From Bradyrhizobium sp. S69 (GTDB lineage: Bacteria > Pseudomonadota > Alphaproteobacteria > Rhizobiales > Xanthobacteraceae): 53,333 nucleotides of DNA. The notes below the pieces were generated by a model, which was not told where the DNA came from, searched no databases, and saw only the letters and a list, made by a program, of their open reading frames with translations. How positions within the stretch are numbered: position 1 is the stretch's first letter; the number at the start of each line of letters is the position of its first letter. This document shows, one piece after another, positions 47,849-53,333 of the stretch. The translations under genes were made by a program, and so were the position numbers. The stretch spans positions 628,073 to 681,405 of the forward strand of contig NZ_LMUK01000046.1 of assembly GCF_009766005.1 (NCBI RefSeq). The letters are read 5' to 3'.

Positions 47849-49063
47849 ATGGGCGAATTGACCGCCGAACACGCCGGCACGGTCGCACCCGGTCGCGCCG
47901 ATGCCACGCGCACACTTGTCGTTACCGGCGTCAACCACGCCCTTCACGACGGTTACACCGACCTGATCTATGTGCTGTTACCGATCTGGCAGGCCGAGTT
48001 CGCCCTGAGTTACGGCGTGCTGGCGTGTATGCGCGCGCTCTATGCCGGCGCCATGGCCGGATTGCAGATCCCGGTCGGCAGGCTCGCGCTCTCGATCAAT
48101 GGGCGGACGATCCTCGCACTCGGCACCGCGCTGTCGGCCCTCGGTTATTTCTTTGCCGGGTTCTCCGGCGGCGTGTTCGGGCTCGGCATTGCGCTCACTT
48201 TGTCCGGCGCAGGTTCGAGCACGCAACACCCGATCGCGTCCGCCGCCGTGGCACGGGCGTATGGCAGCGCTTCCCGAGCGCCGCTCGGCATCTACAATTT
48301 CAGCGGCGATCTGGGCAAGGCTGCTATTCCCGGCGCGATCTCGCTGCTGCTGCTCGTGATGTCCTGGCGGCATGCCTTGCAACTCGTGGCCGTCGCCGGA
48401 TTGCTGGTCGCGGCCGGCGTCATCCTGCTGATGCCGCCGGTCGGCGAGGCCATCGCGCCGAAGCGTGCGGCCACCGAACCCGGTGCTGCCGGTCGCGGCG
48501 GTTTTTTCTGGCTGTTCTCGATCGGAGTGCTCGACACCGCGGTACGAATGGGTTTGCTGACCTTCCTGCCGTTTCTGCTGCATGCGAAGGGTACGTCGGT
48601 TCCGATGAGCGGGCTCGCGCTGACGCTGGTCTTCATCGGGGGCGCCGCAGGCAAGTTCGTGTGCGGCTGGCTGGGCGAGCGTGTGGGCACGCTGCGAACC
48701 GTGCTGCTCACCGAAGGCGGCACGGCGGCCTGCATTCTCGCCGTGCTGGTTCTGCCGCTCGCACCCGCCATCGCACTGCTGCCGTTGCTCGGCTTGATGC
48801 TGAACGGCACATCCTCGGTGCTGTACGGAACGGTGCCCGAGCTCGCGGCTCCGCATCGCACGGAACGCGCTTTTGCCGTGTTCTATACCGGCACGATCGG
48901 ATCGGGCGCGATTTCACCGGTGCTCTACGGCATTCTCGGCGACGCGCTTGGCCCCACCATCGCCACCACGGCAACCGCCCTCACCGCGCTGGCGATCATT
49001 CCGCTGGCGTTCGCGCTTGCCCGACATCTCGCACCAGATCCGGCCGAACATTCAACGCGATGA
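47849..49063 (+). CDS. MFS transporter (fosmidomycin-resistance/Fsr-like)
   Basis: Inner-membrane major facilitator of 404 residues with about twelve hydrophobic segments. After a short N-terminal tail comes LVVTGVNHALHDGYTDLIYV, recalling the NHxxxDxY opening of Fsr-type exporters. Later blocks include LGIALTLSGAGSSTQHPIAS, APLGIYNFSGDLGKAAIPG and GAAGKFVCGWLGERVGTLRT, with the MFS GxxxxRxG-type loop. Export of a small polar compound is the best guess. The gene ends at a perfect hairpin shared with the convergent PQQ dehydrogenase gene. The ribosome-binding site is weak. Confidence 0.88.
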   Translation: MGELTAEHAGTVAPGRADATRTLVVTGVNHALHDGYTDLIYVLLPIWQAEFALSYGVLACMRALYAGAMAGLQIPVGRLALSINGRTILALGTALSALGYFFAGFSGGVFGLGIALTLSGAGSSTQHPIASAAVARAYGSASRAPLGIYNFSGDLGKAAIPGAISLLLLVMSWRHALQLVAVAGLLVAAGVILLMPPVGEAIAPKRAATEPGAAGRGGFFWLFSIGVLDTAVRMGLLTFLPFLLHAKGTSVPMSGLALTLVFIGGAAGKFVCGWLGERVGTLRTVLLTEGGTAACILAVLVLPLAPAIALLPLLGLMLNGTSSVLYGTVPELAAPHRTERAFAVFYTGTIGSGAISPVLYGILGDALGPTIATTATALTALAIIPLAFALARHLAPDPAEHSTR

Positions 49064-49066
49064 TGC

Positions 49067-49099
49067 CGCGACTGCGCGCGGTTAGCGCGCGCAGTCGCG
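49067..49099. terminator. Bidirectional hairpin terminator
   Basis: CGCGACTGCGCGCG (49067-49080) and CGCGCGCAGTCGCG (49086-49099) are perfect 14-base inverse complements around the loop GTTAG. The structure fills the 40-base gap between the convergent MFS and PQQ dehydrogenase genes. There is no T-run, but the stem is very strong. Confidence 0.8.
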
Positions 49100-49103
49100 A
49101 ACC

Positions 49104-51284
49104 TCACTTCGGGCGCACGGCGTCCGCGGTACCCTGAATGAAGGCCTGGATTTTCACCACGTCCTCATCGGTCAGCTTACCGGTAAAGTCAGGCATGCCC
49201 ATGTCCCGGAACGGCCCCTTGAACACGATGTCCTTGAGGTTGGTGATGTTCTCGGTCGTGGTGTAACCGAGGTTCTTGACGTTGCCGCCCTTGTCGACGC
49301 CGGGCACGCCATGGCAGGTCGCGCACGCCTCGACATAGATCGCGGTTCCATCCGGAACGTCCTTGGGATCGTATTTTACCCCGCTGAGCAGATTGCCGAT
49401 CTGGTATTTGGTGAAGTCGGGCAGCGCAGCCTTGCCCCCGACGGCGAAGGTATAGACCGTGCCCGGTCCTTCCTTGTCGGCGACGTGCTGCGTGATGCCG
49501 AACACACCGCCCCAGCCGACCGCGACCGAGACATACTGTACTCCGTCGATCAGGTAGGTCGAGGCCGCGGCGACGACACCGGTGCCGGTCGGGGTTTCCC
49601 AGAGCTTCTCGCCGGAGGTTGCGTTGTAGGCGATGAAGCGACCGTCAGCCGTCCCCTGGAACACCAGATTGCCGGCAGTGGTCAGCGTGCCGCCATTCCA
49701 CGGCGCCACGTATTCGGCATGCCAGGCTTCCTTCTGCTTCACGGGATCCCATGCGATCAGCCGCCCGAACGGCAAATTCTTCGGCGGTGTCGCGTTCAGT
49801 GTGAACCCGACATTCCATCCGGTGGTGCTGCCGAACTTGAACGGCGCGTTGGCATTCTGCGCCAACGACTTCTCGCCCGTGAGGTTTATCGGCACGCCCT
49901 GCGCTGGCAGATAGACCAAACCGGTCTGCGGGTTGTAGGACATCGGATGCCAATTATGCGCACCGAAGGGACCGGGAATAGCGTCGAACGATTTGTCCGG
50001 CGATCGCGATTCCACAACCTCGATCGGCCGACCGTTCGCGTCGTAACCGGTAGCCCAGTTCACATCGACGAAATTCTTCGCCGAGATAAACTTGCCGTTG
50101 GTGCGGTCGATGACGAAGAAGAACCCGTTCTTCGGCGCGTGCAGGATGACCTTCCGCGGCTTGCCGTCGATTTTGATATCGGCCAGGATCATCGGCTGGG
50201 TCGAGGTGTAGTCCCAATTGTCGCCCGGCGTTTCCTGATAATGCCAGACGTATTTTCCGGTGTCGGCATTCAGCGCCACCAGCGAGGCGAGATAGAGATT
50301 GTCGCCGCCGGAGGGGCTGCGCAGATTGCGATTCCAGGGTGCGCCGTTGCCGGTGCCGATGTAGATCAAATTGAGGTCGGGATCGTAGGTGATGGAATCC
50401 CACGGCGTGCCTCCGCCGCCGTTGATCCACCATTTGCCGGCGGGATCCCAGGTCTTGGCCGCCGCGGCCATCGATTCGTCTTCAAACGGCTTGCTCGGAT
50501 CGCCGGGCACCACGAACCAGCGCCACGCCTGGGCGCCGGTCTCGGCATCATACGCCGTAAGGTAGCCCCGGGCGCCATATTCGGCACCGCCATTGCCGAT
50601 CAGAACCTTGCCTTTGACCACCCGCGGCGCGCCGGTGATGGTGTAGGAATGCGAATGATCGATGACGGTGTCTTTTTCCCAGACCTTCTTGCCGGTCACC
50701 GCGTCGATCGCGATCAGCCGTCCGTCATAGGCTCCGACAAAGACCTTGCCCTTGTAAAGCGCGACGCCACGGTTGACGACGTCGCAGCAGCCCTTGTAGC
50801 CAAGCGAACGATCGACGCCGGGGTCGTAGGTCCATATCCGTTTTCCTGTCCGCGCATCGATCGCGTGCACCACGCTCCATGACGCCGATTCGTACATGAT
50901 GCCGTCGACCACCAGCGGCGTCGCCTCGACCCCGCGGACGGATTCGAGATTGTAGGTCCACTTCAATCCGAGATTCTTGACGTTATCCGTGTTGATCTGA
51001 TTGAGCTTCGAAAAGCGCGTCTCGGCGTAGTCGAGCCCGATGGTCGGCCAATTCGCGGTCTTCGCCGCATTGGCCTCGATCGCCTTGCTGTCGATAGCCG
51101 ACGTCACCGCCTTGATATGCTGTGGCGATCCTTTGGCATCCTCCGCCCGCACCCCAGTGCCGAGCGCGAACGAACACAGCCCGATCGCGACGGATGCCCG
51201 CGCCAAAGTGCGTAGATGGCCAAAACCACGGGCGCCGATGGAATATCGGCAAGCAAAATCTATCTGTTCAGAACAGTCTCTCAT
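49104..51284 (-). CDS. PQQ-dependent quinohaemoprotein alcohol dehydrogenase (type II)
   Basis: Periplasmic alcohol dehydrogenase of 726 residues with a PQQ beta-propeller and a C-terminal cytochrome c domain. The signal peptide ends near TGVRA-EDAK. The vicinal disulfide pair is in GYKGCCDVVNRG (about 166-167). The catalytic Asp is in TPGDNWDYTSTQPM (about 358), and the residue two places on is Thr, not the Asp of lanthanide enzymes, so calcium is expected. The haem site is CATCH (about 654-658) and the likely axial Met lies in DMGMPDFTG. The ATG at 51284 follows GGAGGG; a TTG four codons upstream is less likely. No separate cytochrome or PQQ-synthesis genes are nearby. Substrate is an alcohol of unknown type. 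Confidence 0.93.
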   Translation of the reverse strand: MRDCSEQIDFACRYSIGARGFGHLRTLARASVAIGLCSFALGTGVRAEDAKGSPQHIKAVTSAIDSKAIEANAAKTANWPTIGLDYAETRFSKLNQINTDNVKNLGLKWTYNLESVRGVEATPLVVDGIMYESASWSVVHAIDARTGKRIWTYDPGVDRSLGYKGCCDVVNRGVALYKGKVFVGAYDGRLIAIDAVTGKKVWEKDTVIDHSHSYTITGAPRVVKGKVLIGNGGAEYGARGYLTAYDAETGAQAWRWFVVPGDPSKPFEDESMAAAAKTWDPAGKWWINGGGGTPWDSITYDPDLNLIYIGTGNGAPWNRNLRSPSGGDNLYLASLVALNADTGKYVWHYQETPGDNWDYTSTQPMILADIKIDGKPRKVILHAPKNGFFFVIDRTNGKFISAKNFVDVNWATGYDANGRPIEVVESRSPDKSFDAIPGPFGAHNWHPMSYNPQTGLVYLPAQGVPINLTGEKSLAQNANAPFKFGSTTGWNVGFTLNATPPKNLPFGRLIAWDPVKQKEAWHAEYVAPWNGGTLTTAGNLVFQGTADGRFIAYNATSGEKLWETPTGTGVVAAASTYLIDGVQYVSVAVGWGGVFGITQHVADKEGPGTVYTFAVGGKAALPDFTKYQIGNLLSGVKYDPKDVPDGTAIYVEACATCHGVPGVDKGGNVKNLGYTTTENITNLKDIVFKGPFRDMGMPDFTGKLTDEDVVKIQAFIQGTADAVRPK

Positions 51285-51537
51285 GCGTCCCTCCAAACGG
51301 CCTCTAACGGGCCCGCAGGTGACGAGATCGGTCTGCGCACAAAGCAGAGAGCGCGCCCTAACTGACGAGCGCGATTATGTTTTCAAACGCGCCGAACTAT
51401 CACCCGACGCAAAGTGTATCGGCTATCGCCTCCTCTTCAACTTCCGAAAGACTGCCAACATTCGGGAAAAAATTCATCAGAACACTTCCAATTTTTCCCG
51501 ATACACGCAAGGACCCAACACCCCGGCCCTCCCACGT

Positions 51538-53333
51538 CTAACCTGCGCGGGAAGCCTGGCTTGCATGAACCGCCACCACCGGCTCGCTGTTCTTGCGCCG
51601 GAACTTGCGTACCACCGTGTAAAAGGCCGGCGTGAACAGCAAACCGAACCCGGTTACACCGAGCATGCCGGAAAACACCGCGGTGCCGAGCGATTGCCGC
51701 ATCTCGGAGCCGGCGCCGGTTGCCACAACCAGCGGCGCAACGCCGAGAATAAACGCCAGCGAGGTCATCAGAATGGGGCGCAGCCGCGTGCGTGCCGCGC
51801 TGACCGCGGCTTCGCCGGGGCTGAGGCCGGTGTCTTCCGCCTGTCGCGCGAACTCCACGATCAGGATGGCGTTCTTGGCCGCCAGACCGACCAGCACCAC
51901 GAAGCCGATCTGCGCCAGCACATCGATCGACATGCTTCGCGCCAGCAGTCCGGTCACCGACGCCAACAGGCACATCGGCACGATCATCACCACCGCAAGC
52001 GGCAGTTTCCAGCTCTCATATTGTGCGGCAAGTACCAGGAAGACGAACAAGGCTGCCGCGCCGAACACCAGCAATGAAGACGTTCCCGGCTGTTGCTGCT
52101 GGTAGGCCAGCTCGGTCCACTCGAAACCGATGCCGGGCGGCAGAACCTCGTGGGCGAGTTCCTCCATCCGGCGCAGCGCAGTGCCTGTCGCAACGCCGGG
52201 CGCGGCGACGCCCATGATCTCGGCGGCAGGAAACAGATCATATCGCGGCACCCGATATGGCGCATTTTCATTTTTGAGGCGCGCGACCGTGCCGATCGGT
52301 ACCATTTCTCCGGAGCTGTTGCGTGCCTTGAGCCGGGCGATGTCCTGCGGATCGCGCCGATAGCTGCCGTCAGCCTGCGCAATCACCTGGTACGTTCGGC
52401 CGAGATAATTGAAGTCGTTGACGTACTGAGAACCAAGATAGACCTGCAGCGTCGAGAACACGTCGGTCGGCGTCAGCCCGACCTTTTCGGCCTTTTCCCG
52501 ATCGATATCCGCATAAATCGACGGCGCGCGGGTACCGAACAACGTGAAAACGCCCGCGAAACTCGGATCCTTGTTGGCGGCGGCAACCATCTTCTGGGCG
52601 GCCTTTGCCAGCGCGTCGGAGCCGAGCCCGGCACGGTCCTGCAGCATCATCTTGAATCCGCCGGCACTCCCCAGCCCCTGTACCGGCGGCGGCGGGATGG
52701 TCAGCACATAGGCGTCCTGGATCACCGACAGTCGCTTGCGCAGGTCCGCGAGCACGGTCGCCGCCGTCACGCCGTCGATGTGATGGCTGTACAGCGACGG
52801 CAGTCCGGAAAAGATCGTGCCCGAGTTGGACGCGACGGTGAATGTCGTGGCATCGAGCCCTGCGAAGGGAGCGACGTGCTCGACCCCTTGCGTCGTCATG
52901 ATGATCTCGACCGCTTTCTTCACCACCGCTTCAGTCCGGTCCAATGTCGCACCCGGCGGCAACTGCACCACGGAAATGAGATAGCCCTGATCCTGTTCGG
53001 GAATGAAGCCGGTAGGTGCGCGGGCAAACTGAACGCCGGCGACGCCGATCAACAGCGCGTAGGCCAAAAGGATCAGACCGGTAAACTGCACAAACCGCCG
53101 CGTCATGCGGCCGTAGCTGTCCGATAGCCATTCGAAGCCGAGATTGAAGCGGCTGAACGCCGCTTGTACCAGGCGAACGATGATCGAAGATTGCACCTTG
53201 TGGCCGGGCTCATGCGCCCTGAACAGGACCGCGCAGAGGGCGGGACTGAGCGTCAGCGAGACGAAGCATGAGATCAATGTCGACGCGGCGATCGTGACCG
53301 CGAACTGGCGGAAGAAAAGCCCGGTGATGCCGG
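51538..53333 (-). CDS. RND efflux permease, AcrB/HAE1-like (partial, N-terminus outside window)
   Basis: C-terminal 598 or so residues of an AcrB-type multidrug exporter; the frame runs off the right edge, so the start is not visible. Landmarks: LISCFVSLTLSPALCAVLF (TM6), PTGFIPEQDQGYLISVVQLP with ATLDRTEAVV (second porter half), LQVYLGSQYVNDFNYLGRTY, GIGFEWTELAYQQQQ, VLVGLAAKNAILIVEFARQA (TM10 region with the conserved Lys/Asn) and GMLGVTGFGLLFTPAFYTVV (TM12). It is of a different subgroup from the MdtB/C-like pump at the left edge. An outer-membrane partner gene is not seen downstream, where 253 bases separate it from the PQQ dehydrogenase gene. Confidence 0.93.
   Translation of the reverse strand, partial: GITGLFFRQFAVTIAASTLISCFVSLTLSPALCAVLFRAHEPGHKVQSSIIVRLVQAAFSRFNLGFEWLSDSYGRMTRRFVQFTGLILLAYALLIGVAGVQFARAPTGFIPEQDQGYLISVVQLPPGATLDRTEAVVKKAVEIIMTTQGVEHVAPFAGLDATTFTVASNSGTIFSGLPSLYSHHIDGVTAATVLADLRKRLSVIQDAYVLTIPPPPVQGLGSAGGFKMMLQDRAGLGSDALAKAAQKMVAAANKDPSFAGVFTLFGTRAPSIYADIDREKAEKVGLTPTDVFSTLQVYLGSQYVNDFNYLGRTYQVIAQADGSYRRDPQDIARLKARNSSGEMVPIGTVARLKNENAPYRVPRYDLFPAAEIMGVAAPGVATGTALRRMEELAHEVLPPGIGFEWTELAYQQQQPGTSSLLVFGAAALFVFLVLAAQYESWKLPLAVVMIVPMCLLASVTGLLARSMSIDVLAQIGFVVLVGLAAKNAILIVEFARQAEDTGLSPGEAAVSAARTRLRPILMTSLAFILGVAPLVVATGAGSEMRQSLGTAVFSGMLGVTGFGLLFTPAFYTVVRKFRRKNSEPVVAVHASQASRAG

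Noticed and set aside
47598..47861. Small 87-codon open frame before the MFS gene
   Set aside because: No recognisable domain, no convincing ribosome-binding site and a short overlap with the MFS start; kept only as part of the intergenic description.
49311..50882. 523-codon open frame opposite the PQQ dehydrogenase
   Set aside because: Antisense shadow; no family resemblance, while the minus strand has PQQ and CATCH haem motifs.
1..53333. CRISPR arrays, tRNA genes, transposases or integrases
   Set aside because: Looked for regular spaced repeats, tRNA-like cloverleaf ends and known transposase motifs; none could be supported, and the repeats present are palindromic intergenic elements.

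Overview
ORGANISM. The window is GC-rich, gene-dense alphaproteobacterial DNA, most likely Bradyrhizobiaceae (Bradyrhizobium/Rhodopseudomonas relatives). The signs are proteins close to Rhodopseudomonas BadH and BadI, many acyl-CoA dehydrogenase, crotonase and SDR paralogues, Liv-type ABC transport, and several families of intergenic palindromic repeats that I associate with this group. I see no tRNA, rRNA, CRISPR array, transposase or integrase. LAYOUT. (1) 1-1745: C-terminally cut MdtB/MdtC-like RND pump. (2) 2315-11302: a GntR-controlled divergon. A CaiB-type CoA-transferase, a fused two-domain acyl-CoA dehydrogenase, a crotonase and the GntR gene lie on the minus strand; an acyl-CoA dehydrogenase, a periplasmic Liv-type binding protein and a cytochrome P450 lie on the plus strand. 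(3) 11346-29925: a large CoA-thioester catabolic island. It holds a second CoA-transferase, a FadJ-like protein without the dehydrogenase domain, an operon encoding acyl-CoA dehydrogenase, BadH-like dehydrogenase, BadI-like ring-cleaving hydrolase and a second acyl-CoA dehydrogenase, then a MaoC/CitE/acyl-CoA dehydrogenase/PECR-like SDR operon, an acyl-CoA ligase, an alpha/beta hydrolase, more crotonases and SDRs, and a MarR regulator. A 12-bp palindrome close to TACACTAGTGTA occurs at the start of at least five of these transcription units, so they look like one regulon. (4) 30204-33835: TetR and LysR regulators, a CmcJ/NvfI-like oxygenase and an SDR. (5) 33836-35300: 1.4 kb without convincing genes, filled with hairpins and repeats. 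(6) 35301-46583: a second catabolic system. It has a VOC protein, MarR regulator, DUF2848 protein, flavin reductase, cupin, enamidase-like amidohydrolase, HpaB-type flavin monooxygenase, AA_synth protein and a complete Liv ABC transporter. (7) 46611-53333: GcvA-like LysR, MFS transporter, PQQ/haem c alcohol dehydrogenase and an RND pump cut by the window end. HOW THE GENES WORK TOGETHER. Island (3) reads as a peripheral plus beta-oxidation pathway for an alicyclic, probably branched (terpenoid-like) carboxylic acid: P450 oxidation, CoA activation by ligase or CoA-transferase, ring dehydrogenation, hydration, BadH oxidation, BadI hydrolytic ring opening, then beta-oxidation of a branched dicarboxyl-CoA ending in a MaoC/CitE step. 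Cluster (6) reads as uptake of an unknown small molecule, hydroxylation by a two-component flavin monooxygenase, and hydrolytic ring opening by an enamidase-type enzyme. That suggests catabolism of an N-heterocycle by a route I cannot match to a named pathway. Substrates for both systems are inferred.
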